A stretch of 64,000 bases of DNA from Staphylococcus schleiferi (GTDB lineage Bacteria > Bacillota > Bacilli > Staphylococcales > Staphylococcaceae): positions 806,001 through 870,000 of the forward strand of contig NZ_LR962863.1 in the NCBI RefSeq assembly GCF_900458895.1. The letters are read 5' to 3'. Positions within the stretch are counted from its first letter, which is position 1. The number at the start of each line of letters is the position of its first letter. Below the pieces are notes generated by a model. It saw only the letters and a program-made list of their open reading frames with translations. It had not been told where the DNA came from and searched no databases. Below are positions 32,221-44,231 of the stretch, piece after piece. Position numbers and translations under genes: made by a program.

Positions 32221-32508
32221 ATGACAGAACAAGCACACCATTCAGATGAAATTAAACGTAACTTAAAATCACGTTTGAACCGCATCGAAGGCCAGGTCAA
32301 AGCAATAAATCGTATGATTGATGAAGATGTCTATTGTGATGATGTTCTTACACAAATTAGAGCAACGCGTTCAGCTTTAAATAGCGTTGCCACACGGCTC
32401 CTTGATCATCATATGAAAAGTTGTATTATGAATAAAATTGATTCGGGTCATCAAAGTGAAGCGATGGAAGAGTTACTTGTTACGTTTCAAAAATTAATGA
32501 AAGACTAA
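32221..32508 (+). CDS. csoR: copper-sensing transcriptional repressor CsoR
   Basis: 95 aa all-helical DUF156 repressor. The copper ligands Cys-His-Cys are visible: C in DEDVYCDDVL (residue 41), H in LLDHHMKSC (near 66) and the final C (near 70). The start of the family, IKRNLKSRLNRIEGQVKAI, is intact. Cu(I) binding releases the operator upstream and the one before copA. First gene of csoR-csoZ-copZ. Confidence 0.95.
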   Translation: MTEQAHHSDEIKRNLKSRLNRIEGQVKAINRMIDEDVYCDDVLTQIRATRSALNSVATRLLDHHMKSCIMNKIDSGHQSEAMEELLVTFQKLMKD

Positions 32509-32529
32509 GAACGATCATGGGGTGAAAAT

Positions 32530-32763
32530 ATGGAAACAGGTCATGTTCATGTTTCTAACTTAACAACGCTTGAGGAAAAAGAGAAACTGACACAACGATT
32601 ACTGGATATGATTGGGGTTGAAGCGGTTAATATCGATCTTGATGCGCAACTTATTATACTAACTTATCAAACACCAGCTAATCTTAACACTTTAGAGAAA
32701 GAAATTTATGATGCAGGTTTTCCTGTTATCCAATCACATAAAGGAGTGTATGAAAATGAGTAA
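32530..32763 (+). CDS. csoZ: CsoZ-like protein, HMA-type fold without a CxxC site
   Basis: 77 aa. The pattern of a heavy-metal-associated domain can be followed (GVEAVNIDLDAQLIILTYQT ... LEKEIYDAGFPVI), but the CxxC copper site is absent and no cysteine occurs. An MxHxH-like cluster, GHVHVSN, lies at the N-terminus. In staphylococci the gene between csoR and copZ is called csoZ, a suspected copper chaperone; activity without cysteines is unproven. It overlaps the copZ start by 8 bp. Confidence 0.72.
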   Translation: METGHVHVSNLTTLEEKEKLTQRLLDMIGVEAVNIDLDAQLIILTYQTPANLNTLEKEIYDAGFPVIQSHKGVYENE

Positions 32764-32962
32764 ACATGTTATTCAAGTTGAAGGGATGAGTTGTGCCCAT
32801 TGTAAAGCAGCAGTTGAAGGTGCAGTAAAAGAAAATCCAGATGTTGTCCATGTAGAAGCGTTTCCAGCTGATAATAAAGTAGAAGTGGATGTCAAAAAAG
32901 ATGATGCACTCGCTGATATTAAGCAACGTATTTATGATCAAGGCTATGACGTTGTTTCGTAA
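32756..32962 (+). CDS. copZ: copper chaperone CopZ
   Basis: 68 aa HMA domain with the Cu(I) site MSCAHC at residues 11-16 and the closing GYDVVS. It carries Cu(I) to the CopA exporter. AAGGAG at 32741-32746 is 3 nt from ATG 32750 and 9 nt from ATG 32756; the latter gives the usual N-terminus MSKHVIQVEGM. A hairpin terminator separates it from copA. Confidence 0.93.
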   Translation: MSKHVIQVEGMSCAHCKAAVEGAVKENPDVVHVEAFPADNKVEVDVKKDDALADIKQRIYDQGYDVVS

Positions 32963-32981
32963 AAGTTAAGGGAAAATATTT

Positions 32982-33022
32982 AGGGGGTTATTTTTCATAA
33001 AAAAACGAAAAATGGCCCCTCA
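32982..33022 (+). terminator. terminator between copZ and copA
   Basis: AGGGGGTTATTTTTC pairs with GAAAAATGGCCCCT (G-U pairs, one bulge) over an A-rich loop, followed by CATTTT. Confidence 0.65.
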
Positions 33023-33035
33023 TTTTAAATGGAGA

Positions 33036-33055
33036 ATATACCCTGTATAGGTATA
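33036..33055 (+). promoter_or_regulatory. CsoR-type operator before copA
   Basis: ATACCCTGTATAGGTAT agrees at 15 of 17 positions with the reverse complement of the csoR operator. It lies 13 nt before the copA ATG, next to the RBS; no strong -35/-10 pair is evident. Confidence 0.72.
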
Positions 33056-33067
33056 GGAGATGAAAAT

Positions 33068-35308
33068 ATGGCACAAGAAACTTTTAAAATTTCAGGCATG
33101 ACCTGTGCGGCTTGTTCTTCAAGGATTGAACGTGTGCTAGATCGGGAGGAAGGTATCGATCAAGTAAGCGTCAATCTAGTTATGGAGAAAGGGACAGTTA
33201 CATTTGATCCTAATCAAATTTCAATAGAAGAAATCTATGAACGTGTCGCGAAAATTGGTTATCAAGCATTTCCAATGGAGACTAAAAAAGAAGCAGATCA
33301 ACGTAAACATGATGAACTTAAACGTCAGAAATATAAATTTATTGTCTCGCTCGTTCTGGCTTTACCGTTACTTTATACGATGTTTGCGCATTTTTCATTT
33401 TTAAGCTTTATTCCAGTGCCGGATTTATTACTTAATCCTTGGTTTCAATTGATACTTGCGACACCGATTCAATTTGTTTTAGGTTGGCAATTTTATGTAG
33501 GTGCTTATAAATCATTAACAAATAAAAGTGCAAATATGGATGTTCTTGTAGCGATGGGAACTTCAGCAGCTTATTTTTATAGTATTTATTTGATGTTCAC
33601 AACGCCACACCATCATGGACATAGCCATACACCACTTTATTTTGAAACAAGTGCGATTTTAATTACATTAATTTTATTAGGTAAATATTTTGAAAAAAGA
33701 GCAAAAGGACATGCCAGTGATGCGATTAGTAAGCTCGCAGCTTTACAAGTTAGAGATGCAGAAGTTGAACGCCATGGTGAAACTGAAATGTTACCTATTG
33801 AAGATATTAGAGTAGGGGATATTGTCCGTGTGAGAACAGGACAACAGATTCCACTTGATGGCGAAATTATTGAAGGTGAAACAACGATTAATGAATCGAT
33901 GTTAACGGGTGAGAGTATCCCAGTTGAAAAAACTGTAGGGGATCAAGTGATTGGTAGTACAATCAACCAAACGAACTTCATTAAGTTAAAAGTGACACAT
34001 GTGGGTGAAGATTTGATTTTAAATCAAATTATTAAAGTTGTTGAAGATGCTCAAAATGATAAACCGCAAATTCAAAGATTAGCGGATAAAATTTCTAATA
34101 TTTTTGTGCCATCAGTCATCGCAATTGCGCTCGTCACATTTTTAATTTGGTATTTAGTGATTACACCATTTCAACTTACTGAATCTCTTGAAATCTTTAT
34201 TGCTGTAATCGTCATTGCTTGTCCGTGTGCTTTAGGTTTAGCCACACCAACTTCTATTATGGTCGGTTCAGGTCGAGCAGCAGAAGCGGGTATTTTATTT
34301 AAAACAGCGGAATCATTAGAACAAACGAAACATGTTGATACAATTGTATTTGATAAAACCGGAACGCTAACACATGGTGAACCAGAAGTCGTTCATGTGA
34401 TAGATTATATGGAAGATGAATCATTAGGTGCATACATTAAAAGTATGGAAGCACAATCAGAACATCCGCTTTCTAAAGCGTTAGTCCAACATTTTAAAGA
34501 TGCACAGACTTTGGATGTGCAACAGTATCAAACACATGCAGGAAATGGTATTTCTGGTGTGATACAAAATCAACACATTCGTATTGGTTCAGTTCGTTTT
34601 ATATCAGAAAACGTTCAGTTGATGGAATCTGAATATACACAAGTGCGTGACCTTGAGCAACAAGGGTCTACAGTTGTGGGTATGACAATTGACAATCAAC
34701 TTGCAATGTTGATGGCGTTGCGAGATGAACCGAAAGAAGACGCACAAACAGTATTAAATCAATTAAGTGAAAATCATGAGCTCATTATGTTGAGTGGTGA
34801 TAGCGAACAAACTGCACGTGCTATTGGTCATGAGCTTGGCATTGATCGTATCATTTCAGAAGTCAAACCCGATGAAAAATCCAAAGTCATTCGTGACCTT
34901 CAAAGCGAGGGGAAACGTGTTATGATGGTGGGCGATGGCATTAATGATGCACCTGCACTCATGACAAGTGATATCGGTGTTGCTATGGGTTCAGGTTCAG
35001 ATATTGCACTTGAATCAGCAGATATAGCGTTAGTTAAAAATAAATTAGCTTCTATTGCAGAAGCATTAAAATTGAGTCACCTTACAATAAAAAATATTAA
35101 ACAAAACCTCTTTTTTGCATTTTGTTATAACTTAATCGGCATTCCAATTGCAGCTGCAGGCTTCTTAGCGCCGTGGGTTGCAGGCGCAGCAATGGCATTT
35201 AGTTCTGTTTCTGTTGTTATTAATGCACTTCGGTTAAAAAATATAAAAAATAATTTTTGTAAATTTAAACTTTGGTGTAGTAATATGTCGAAATTTGGGG
35301 TAATATAA
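33068..35308 (+). CDS. copA: copper-translocating P-type ATPase CopA
   Basis: 746 aa Cu(I) exporter. One N-terminal HMA domain (GMTCAACSSR, residues 10-19), whereas S. aureus CopA has two. Then eight membrane helices, the TGES actuator loop (MLTGESIPVEK), the CPC transport site in ACPCALGLATP, the phosphorylated aspartate in DKTGTLTHGE, the HP motif (SEHPLSKAL) and MVGDGINDAPAL. The in-frame ATG 33029 would place the operator inside the coding region, so ATG 33068 is used. The last ~20 residues (after ALRLKNIK) look foreign; one more A in the run at 35251-35256 would create the expected stop. Confidence 0.95.
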   Translation: MAQETFKISGMTCAACSSRIERVLDREEGIDQVSVNLVMEKGTVTFDPNQISIEEIYERVAKIGYQAFPMETKKEADQRKHDELKRQKYKFIVSLVLALPLLYTMFAHFSFLSFIPVPDLLLNPWFQLILATPIQFVLGWQFYVGAYKSLTNKSANMDVLVAMGTSAAYFYSIYLMFTTPHHHGHSHTPLYFETSAILITLILLGKYFEKRAKGHASDAISKLAALQVRDAEVERHGETEMLPIEDIRVGDIVRVRTGQQIPLDGEIIEGETTINESMLTGESIPVEKTVGDQVIGSTINQTNFIKLKVTHVGEDLILNQIIKVVEDAQNDKPQIQRLADKISNIFVPSVIAIALVTFLIWYLVITPFQLTESLEIFIAVIVIACPCALGLATPTSIMVGSGRAAEAGILFKTAESLEQTKHVDTIVFDKTGTLTHGEPEVVHVIDYMEDESLGAYIKSMEAQSEHPLSKALVQHFKDAQTLDVQQYQTHAGNGISGVIQNQHIRIGSVRFISENVQLMESEYTQVRDLEQQGSTVVGMTIDNQLAMLMALRDEPKEDAQTVLNQLSENHELIMLSGDSEQTARAIGHELGIDRIISEVKPDEKSKVIRDLQSEGKRVMMVGDGINDAPALMTSDIGVAMGSGSDIALESADIALVKNKLASIAEALKLSHLTIKNIKQNLFFAFCYNLIGIPIAAAGFLAPWVAGAAMAFSSVSVVINALRLKNIKNNFCKFKLWCSNMSKFGVI

Positions 35309-35341
35309 GGGTAGTAGATAAGCTAAGTATGGGGTGATTTC

Positions 35342-35491
35342 ATGGCAAAAAAGAATGACAAGCTTCAAAATGTAGTTCAAATGTTGTCTTCAATCGGTGT
35401 CAAAGTTAAGAAAACCAAATCCCGATTTGATATTATGCGTACGCTACCTAATCCCAAACCTGCAACTGAAAATATTAATCGTATTAAATAA
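35342..35491 (+). CDS. Lmo0850-family small protein
   Basis: 49 aa, short and very basic: MAKKNDKLQNVVQMLSSIG then VKVKKTKSRFDIMRTLP. It has a fitting RBS (GGGGTGA, 35332-35338). It resembles the small uncharacterised Lmo0850 family seen at this spot near rodA in staphylococci. The role is unknown. A terminator follows directly. Confidence 0.65.
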   Translation: MAKKNDKLQNVVQMLSSIGVKVKKTKSRFDIMRTLPNPKPATENINRIK

Positions 35492-35492
35492 G

Positions 35493-35537
35493 AAAACACT
35501 TAGATGTACAAGCTCGATGACATCTAAGTGTTTTTTC
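35493..35537. terminator. bidirectional terminator
   Basis: AAAACACTTAGATGT pairs perfectly with ACATCTAAGTGTTTT over a 12-nt loop, with T-runs on both strands. It ends the small gene from the left and rodA from the right. Confidence 0.92.
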
Positions 35538-35560
35538 TATATGTGTTTATGAATTGTGAA

Positions 35561-36778
35561 TCAATTGTGGGAAGGGCTCGCAGTTTTCGTCGTATTGAGA
35601 TTTTCATCATATTTTTTAGGCGTATGATAATGAATACTTAAAATTACACCTATCCCTGTCATCAAACTCCACAACGAACTTCCTCCATAACTTATAAAGG
35701 GTAACGGAATACCTGTAATAGGTAATAATTGAATCGTCATACCTATGTTTTGAACGATATGGAATAATAATAAACTTGCATAACCAACGATAAAAGACTT
35801 ATTAAATAAATCATCAGCATTCGTCGCCATGCGTAGTAAATGAATCAACAATAGTAAAAAGATACCTAAAAGAACGACAGCCCCGATAAAGCCAAATTCC
35901 TCACCAATTACTGAAAAAATAAAGTCTGTATGATTTTCTGGAATGTAGACTTCTCCGTTATTCAAACCTTTTCCTATTAATTGACCTGATCCAATGGCTT
36001 TTAAAGATTCCGTTAAGTGAAATCCATCCCCCGAACTGTAGGAATACGGATCCAACCATGAATTTATACGGCCTAATTGATATGTTTTAATACCAGCCAC
36101 ATTTTCAATTAAACTTGGCTTATAAATAATGGATAAAATTAAGGCGAATCCAATTATAATGACTGTACCAAATAGAGGTGCTAAAATTTTCCAAGTCACA
36201 CCGCTTACAATCACAATACCAGCGATAATCGCAAGTATCACGAGTGTTGTTCCTAAATCGTTTTGTAACAGAATAAGGGCCATTGGAATGATACTCACAA
36301 AAGCAATCTTAAATAATAACATTAAGTCCGTTTCGAAAGATTTATTGAAAGTGAAGCGATTGTGTTGGGCAACAACTTTTGAGATGGCTAAAATCAGTAC
36401 GATTTTCATGAATTCTGAAGGTTGAATGCTAATAGGGCCGAAGCGATACCAACTTTTAGCACCGTTAATCACAGGTGTTATTGCAGATTCAGGTAAAATG
36501 ATTAATCCTAATAATAGAACAATAAATATAAAGTAAATGATATAAGTATATTTTCGTATTTTTTTAGGTGAAAATAACATAATTATAAAAGCAATGATTG
36601 CACCAAGTATGTAATAAAAAATTTGCCTTAAACCAAAATCTAAGCTATATTGGCCGCCCCCCATTGCTGAATGAATCGTCATAATACTAATTACAAAAAG
36701 GACAGTAATAAGCGTAATTAACTGCCAGTCTAACCGTCGCAAAAATGACTTTTGCGTTTGTTGTCGAGAAGATACCAT
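35561..36778 (-). CDS. rodA: rod-shape/FtsW-RodA-SpoVE family peptidoglycan glycosyltransferase
   Basis: 405 aa with about ten membrane helices. SEDS-family marks are RFGPISIQPSEFMKIVLIL, LLQNDLGTTLVI, FSVIGEEFGFIGA and PFISYGGSSLW. SEDS proteins polymerise lipid II together with a class B PBP; in staphylococci this gene next to ddl-murF is RodA, the partner of PBP3 in cell-side wall synthesis. RBS AAAGGAG precedes ATG 36778. It is divergent from ddl across 154 bp. Confidence 0.92.
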   Translation of the reverse strand: MVSSRQQTQKSFLRRLDWQLITLITVLFVISIMTIHSAMGGGQYSLDFGLRQIFYYILGAIIAFIIMLFSPKKIRKYTYIIYFIFIVLLLGLIILPESAITPVINGAKSWYRFGPISIQPSEFMKIVLILAISKVVAQHNRFTFNKSFETDLMLLFKIAFVSIIPMALILLQNDLGTTLVILAIIAGIVIVSGVTWKILAPLFGTVIIIGFALILSIIYKPSLIENVAGIKTYQLGRINSWLDPYSYSSGDGFHLTESLKAIGSGQLIGKGLNNGEVYIPENHTDFIFSVIGEEFGFIGAVVLLGIFLLLLIHLLRMATNADDLFNKSFIVGYASLLLFHIVQNIGMTIQLLPITGIPLPFISYGGSSLWSLMTGIGVILSIHYHTPKKYDENLNTTKTASPSHN

Positions 36779-36857
36779 GTCAATCTCCTTTACACATTAT
36801 TTCTTTTATTTTCATTATATACCGATTTTACATAAGTTGTAATCAAATTGCTAATAA

Positions 36858-38003
<1,146 letters not shown>

Positions 38004-38015
38004 GAGTTTTGGACA

Positions 38016-39377
38016 ATGATTAATATCACGTTAAAACAAATTGCTGAATGGATAGATTGTAAAATTGATTCACAATATTTAGATGTAGAGATTAAAGGCG
38101 TCACTATTGATTCTAGAAAGATTGAAAAAGGTCAGCTCTTTATTCCTTTCAAAGGTGAAAATGTGGATGGTCACCAATATGCTGAGCAAGCATTGCGCGA
38201 CGGGGCTGGGGCAACTTTCTTTGAAGCGCAAAGTTCAGTTGAATTCCCACAAGCGGGTCCGGTGATTGTAGTTTCGGATACGCTAGTGGCGTTACAACAA
38301 TTAGCAAAAGCTTATCTTCAATATGTATCTCCAACTGTTATTGCTGTTACTGGTTCTAACGGTAAAACGACAACGAAAGATATGATTGAAAATGTCTTAG
38401 CCGGACATTACCGTGTACAAAAGACACAGGGCAATTACAATAATGAAATCGGTATGCCGTTAACAATTTTAAATCTAAATAAAGATACAGAAATTTCGAT
38501 TTTAGAAATGGGAATGTCTGGTTTTCACGAAATTGAATTGTTATCTACAATTGCACAACCGGATTTTGCGATTATAACGAACATTGGTGAGTCACATCTG
38601 CAAGATTTGGGTTCACGTGAAGGCATCGCAAAAGCTAAGTTTGAAATCGTTAAAGGTTTAAAACCAGGAGGCTACTTCATATATGATGGGGACGAGCCTT
38701 TATTGCAACCTCATGTTGACACTTTAGAATCAGCTAAAGTCATCAGCATTGGGCGAAATGCTTCCAATGATGTACAATGTGAAATTGTTTCGCATCATGA
38801 TGAAGGAATTGTATTTAAATTAAATGACAATGAACAATACTCAATCCCAGTGTTAGGCGAACACAATATGCGAAATGCAGCCATTGCGATTACGGTTGCA
38901 CGTGCTTTAAATATTCAACACGATGAAATCCAACAACAACTCAATCAATTACAGTTGACTGACATGCGTATGCAAAAATTTAAAGCTAAAAATGGTGCAT
39001 TGATTATCAATGATGCGTATAATGCAAGCCCTACAAGTATGAAAGCTGCCATTGAAACATTGACACTTTTAGAAGGTAATAAAATATTAATTTTAGGTGA
39101 TGTTTTAGAGCTAGGGGCACAATCTAAAATCATGCACGCAAGTGTCGGTCAATATTTGGACGGTAAAGGGATTAATGGTCTGTATACGTTTGGTGAGGCG
39201 GCAATGGAAATTCATGAAAAAGGAAAACATCATGTGGACGAAGCGATTCATTTTGATACAAAAGAGAAGATGATTCGTTATTTGACTTCTATTGTAGATC
39301 AAGGTGACGTTGTTCTTGTTAAAGCATCAAGAGGCATGCGTCTAGAAGAAGTGGTCGAGGCGCTTGTAAAGGCGTAA
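38016..39377 (+). CDS. murF: UDP-MurNAc-tripeptide--D-alanyl-D-alanine ligase
   Basis: 453 aa. It adds the D-Ala-D-Ala made by the neighbouring Ddl to the cytoplasmic precursor UDP-MurNAc-tripeptide. The N-terminal domain (VTIDSRKIEKGQLFIPFKG), the ATP loop VTGSNGKTTTKDMI (near 110-123), EMGMSGFHEIELL and the C-terminal LILGDVLELG are typical. ddl-murF is a two-gene operon ended by a strong hairpin. Confidence 0.95.
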   Translation: MINITLKQIAEWIDCKIDSQYLDVEIKGVTIDSRKIEKGQLFIPFKGENVDGHQYAEQALRDGAGATFFEAQSSVEFPQAGPVIVVSDTLVALQQLAKAYLQYVSPTVIAVTGSNGKTTTKDMIENVLAGHYRVQKTQGNYNNEIGMPLTILNLNKDTEISILEMGMSGFHEIELLSTIAQPDFAIITNIGESHLQDLGSREGIAKAKFEIVKGLKPGGYFIYDGDEPLLQPHVDTLESAKVISIGRNASNDVQCEIVSHHDEGIVFKLNDNEQYSIPVLGEHNMRNAAIAITVARALNIQHDEIQQQLNQLQLTDMRMQKFKAKNGALIINDAYNASPTSMKAAIETLTLLEGNKILILGDVLELGAQSKIMHASVGQYLDGKGINGLYTFGEAAMEIHEKGKHHVDEAIHFDTKEKMIRYLTSIVDQGDVVLVKASRGMRLEEVVEALVKA

Positions 39378-39415
39378 CCTAAAAAGTTTAATATCAGTCT
39401 CATTTTAGTTGTTAG

Positions 39416-39471
39416 CAATATCATTTAAATCCTTAGAAAATGTATAAGAATTTAAATGATATTGATTTTTC
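39416..39471 (+). terminator. terminator after murF
   Basis: CAATATCATTTAAAT pairs with ATTTAAATGATATTG over a loop of about 18 nt, followed by ATTTTTCG. Confidence 0.85.
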
Positions 39472-39531
39472 GTTTATTGCGGTATTGTGGCTAAGATGGT
39501 AATATGTAGAAGTTAGATTAAACTTATTTGA

Positions 39532-41061
<1,530 letters not shown>

Positions 41062-41142
41062 GCAACTTTATTATAAACAATCCGTACAATATGACTATTA
41101 GTTAAAGTACGTCATTGTGTTGTGATGATGACCATTAATTTT

Positions 41143-41240
41143 AAAGAGGTTAGACAATCAGGTATACAGAAGCGTTGAAGCAGACACTGATGAGTGGTGT
41201 CTATAACGCATCTGTTAGGCATTGTTTGGCCTCTTTTAAT
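41143..41240 (+). ncRNA. long nested hairpin RNA candidate downstream of cshA
   Basis: AAAGAGGTTAGACAAT (41143-41158) pairs with ATTGTTTGGCCTCTTT (41221-41236) through Watson-Crick and G-U pairs. Inside it ACAGA/TCTGT (41166-41170/41211-41215), GCGTT/AACGC (41172-41176/41205-41209) and AGACAC/GTGTCT (41182-41187/41197-41202) nest in order. The 3' arm ends CTCTTTTAATC. It may be a small RNA or an elaborate cshA terminator; no Rfam family is recognised. Confidence 0.5.
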
Positions 41241-41347
41241 CATGTTCAAAAAGTAAAATGCACTTGAAAAGGCATTGGAATGCATTCAGCCTACATAAAG
41301 ATTTGTGATATAATGATGCTAAATTTATTGAGGAGTGTTAAATCATT

Positions 41348-41821
41348 ATGGAATTTGAATTTCTTCACCCCCCAAAGGTGGCATTGACATATATGAAAAT
41401 ATTAAGTGTCATACAATGTTGCGTCGTAATCGTCTTGATTGGCGTTGCGAGTTGGCTATGGTTATATTATGACTTATGGATGAATATGATATACCTCTTT
41501 GCCGTAGTAGCAGTCATGGCGCTTATCTATTTTATAGTAAAGCCGTTTATTTATTATCGCTATTATACATATCGCTTAACAGCGCATCATATTGAAATTC
41601 AAAAACGATGGTGGTTTAGAAAATATGAAGTCATTCAAATAGAGCGGATTCAAAGTATTTCGCGTGAAAATGGACCGTTACAAAGGCATTATCAATTGCA
41701 ACAGTTGCATTGTACTACCGCGGGTCATAGTATCCAACTTCCTCTCGTTCTCGGTGAAGATGCGAAACGTATTGAAGTCTATTGTGTCAACCGACTTAAA
41801 GGTGGTGATGCAGATGTATAG
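41348..41821 (+). CDS. YdbS-like membrane protein with bacterial PH domain
   Basis: 157 aa. Two membrane helices (about residues 17-38 and 44-66) followed by one bPH_2 domain beginning YRLTAHHIEIQKRWWFRKYEVIQIERIQSI-type sequence (residues 76-105) and ending LPLVLGEDAKRIEVY. The ydbS-ydbT pair in B. subtilis affects resistance to some amylocyclicin-type bacteriocins; whether that holds here is unknown. Its last codons overlap the start of the next gene (GATGTATAG). Confidence 0.82.
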   Translation: MEFEFLHPPKVALTYMKILSVIQCCVVIVLIGVASWLWLYYDLWMNMIYLFAVVAVMALIYFIVKPFIYYRYYTYRLTAHHIEIQKRWWFRKYEVIQIERIQSISRENGPLQRHYQLQQLHCTTAGHSIQLPLVLGEDAKRIEVYCVNRLKGGDADV

Positions 41822-43329
41822 TCCGCAAAAATTGCATCCGATTTCATATATATTGTCATTGATTACGGCAATTAAAGATAATTTTATATTGATTGTTGTC
41901 TTTCTTATATTTCAATTAGATTCATTTGATTTTACAGATTTAAAAAACTATGTTTGGCCTGGAATTCTTACAATTTTGTTTGTATTGAGTTTTTTAAGAC
42001 GTTCTGTTGAAATTTTTCGTACTCGTTATTGGATAGAGAATGAATATTTTGTACTTACAAGCGGTCTTTTTAATTTAGAACGTAAAGAATTGAATATTAA
42101 GCGTATACAATCTGTTGATATCACTCAAAATATTGTCCATCAACTTGTAGGGGGGCGTAAAACTTACGATTAAAACACCTAGCGATGGCATAACCTTAGA
42201 CATGGTCACAAAGCAACAAAGCGTTTGGATTCAACAAGAAATAGAAAAAACGAAGCGCGAAATTGAAAAAACTGAAACAGTTGAAACAGTGAATGAACAT
42301 ATTCAACTTGAGGATACGACTGCTAACAATGCCCAACATGAAGATATACACGTTTATCAATTATCATTGAAAAATTTATTATTCATGAGTATGACGAGTG
42401 GGGCGCTTTTTGTCGCATTACTTACGATATTACCAATACTGTCAGCGCTCTCCGATGTGATTCCTCGGGATAAAATCTTTTCTCAAGTCAACGGTTTTGT
42501 ATCGCATATTACAATTGCCACGTTTATCGTTATTTTTGCGATTTTATTCATTGCCTATATTGCCGGTGTGTTGATGAATATGATTCGATTTTATCAATTC
42601 ACCCTTATTCGCAATGGCGATTTCTTAAAAGTTAAATATGGTTTGTTTAATGTAAAAACTATGACCCTTCCAATTTCAAGAATTCAAGCGATTGAAGAAG
42701 AAAAGTCATTTATTAGACACATGCTTGGTTATACGGAATATGCATTTATTATTACAAGTGACATGGATTCGGATACAGAAGACGATACGATCACTGGTCG
42801 CATCACGGTGTTACCATTTATCAAACAAAAAGAAGCACAAACGTTAATTTCATCATTAGTTCCGGATATGGCTTTTCATCAAGTTGAAAAAGGGATGCCG
42901 TGGCGTGGGTTTCATAGACGTTTTTGGATAATTTCGCTCATTCTTATAGCTATCGTATGGGCGCTTAATGATTATTTATGGACATGGATTTGGATACCGA
43001 CTGTCATTATCATTGCTTATTTCGTATTACACAGTTGGATTGCGACACTTTATTCTGGCGCATACTTCAGTAAAGATGAGGCGTCGGTATGTAAAGTAAC
43101 AGGATTTGGATTTAAAACGACTTACTTTAAAAAAGACAAAGTTTTAGGTTATCAAGAAAGTGCACATCCTTTTATGCGACGAGCAAGCCTGACACATTTT
43201 CGATTTATTTTAGCAAGTGGCTCAATCAATAAAAAAGTTGGATTAAATTTTGAAGATAAAGATAAAGCGAAGGCTTATAATCAATGGTATTTAGGAGGTG
43301 CAACAGCGTATCATGGAAAAAATGAGTAA
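41814..43329 (+). pseudogene. YdbT-like PH-domain membrane protein, broken by one frameshift
   Basis: The gene begins MYSPQKLHPISYIL at 41814 and is open to 42173 in that frame. At a G-run, 42150-42155 (six G), the reading is lost after VHQLVGG; with five G the protein continues VKLTIKTPSDGITLDMV into the frame ending 43329, giving about 504 aa. It would hold two pairs of helices and two or three bPH_2 domains (KRIQSVDITQ, SRIQAIEEEKSF, DKVLGYQESAHP). All other features are intact, so the lesion is recent or an error. It lies between two smaller PH proteins in a tight operon. Confidence 0.87.
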
Positions 43330-43834
43330 GCAGGGTCCTAAAGCAATGCGAGTTGTAGCAGTGATAGTTGCTACAATCATCTTGATGGTACTCATTGCGA
43401 GTCTTGTGGCAGCTTTTTATTTAGAGTGGAATAAATGGATGCTTGTTTTAAGTGGTTTGATTGCTGTAATATGGCTGTTGTACCTTATTATATATGTATG
43501 GTTAAATCCTATTTATCAATATCGAATATTTGGATATCACTATACAAAAGATCTAATTACAGTGAGAGAAGGGTTTATATTTATCAGGCAAGATACGATT
43601 CCTCTCTTTAGAATTCAAAATGTGGATTTAAATGAAGGATGGATTATGAGGAAATTTCATCTCGCAACATTAACGCTTTCTACTGCAGGCGGAAATCACC
43701 AAGTATCTTATATTGATAAGCAAGTCGCATTAAAAATAATGAAATTTATAAAACAGGAAAGTCAAAATGACCTTGATCTTCCTCAGAATGCGACGTCGAA
43801 TCAGATGAATGATGGAGATGAAGAGATTTCATGA
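43313..43834 (+). CDS. PH-domain membrane protein, third of the cluster
   Basis: 173 aa. Two helices (about residues 15-37 and 41-63), then a bPH_2 domain with the usual [30 protein letters not shown] and [17 protein letters not shown]. It overlaps the end of ydbT. AGGAGG at 43293-43298 is in contact with GTG 43298, so the start is ATG 43313 or 43322. Its stop overlaps the acpS ATG. Probably a complex of the three PH proteins in the membrane; that is inference. Confidence 0.78.
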   Translation: MEKMSKQGPKAMRVVAVIVATIILMVLIASLVAAFYLEWNKWMLVLSGLIAVIWLLYLIIYVWLNPIYQYRIFGYHYTKDLITVREGFIFIRQDTIPLFRIQNVDLNEGWIMRKFHLATLTLSTAGGNHQVSYIDKQVALKIMKFIKQESQNDLDLPQNATSNQMNDGDEEIS

Positions 43835-44187
43835 TATTTGGAATAGGAATAGATTTAGTTGAAATGTCACGGATGCGTAAAATACTAAGTCGCCAAAGCC
43901 GTTTTCCAGATAGAGTTTTAACCTCTGGGGAGCGAGAAACTTTCAACAATATCCAATCAGAAAGAAGGCGGCTTGAGTTTTTAGCTGGACGTTTTGCTGT
44001 AAAAGAAGCTTTTAGCAAAGCATTAGGCACAGGTATAGGGGAAAGCGTGTCATTTCAGGATGTTCATTGTGAAAATGATGAAATGGGGAAACCTACGATA
44101 CAATATGAAGGGTTTAAAGTCCATGTATCCATTACGCACACAGAACAGTATGCCGTGAGTCAAGTGATTTTAGAAAAAGATGAATAG
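43831..44187 (+). CDS. acpS: holo-[acyl-carrier-protein] synthase
   Basis: 118 aa. It transfers 4'-phosphopantetheine from CoA to ACP. The magnesium/CoA residues are in [11 protein letters not shown] (D at about residue 6-8) and [18 protein letters not shown] (E near 58). It overlaps the upstream PH gene by 4 bp. alr follows after 44 nt, as in other staphylococci. Confidence 0.95.
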   Translation: MIFGIGIDLVEMSRMRKILSRQSRFPDRVLTSGERETFNNIQSERRRLEFLAGRFAVKEAFSKALGTGIGESVSFQDVHCENDEMGKPTIQYEGFKVHVSITHTEQYAVSQVILEKDE

Positions 44188-44231
44188 GAACATAGCGGAA
44201 TGCGCTTTAATAATTGAGGAAGGTGACTTGA

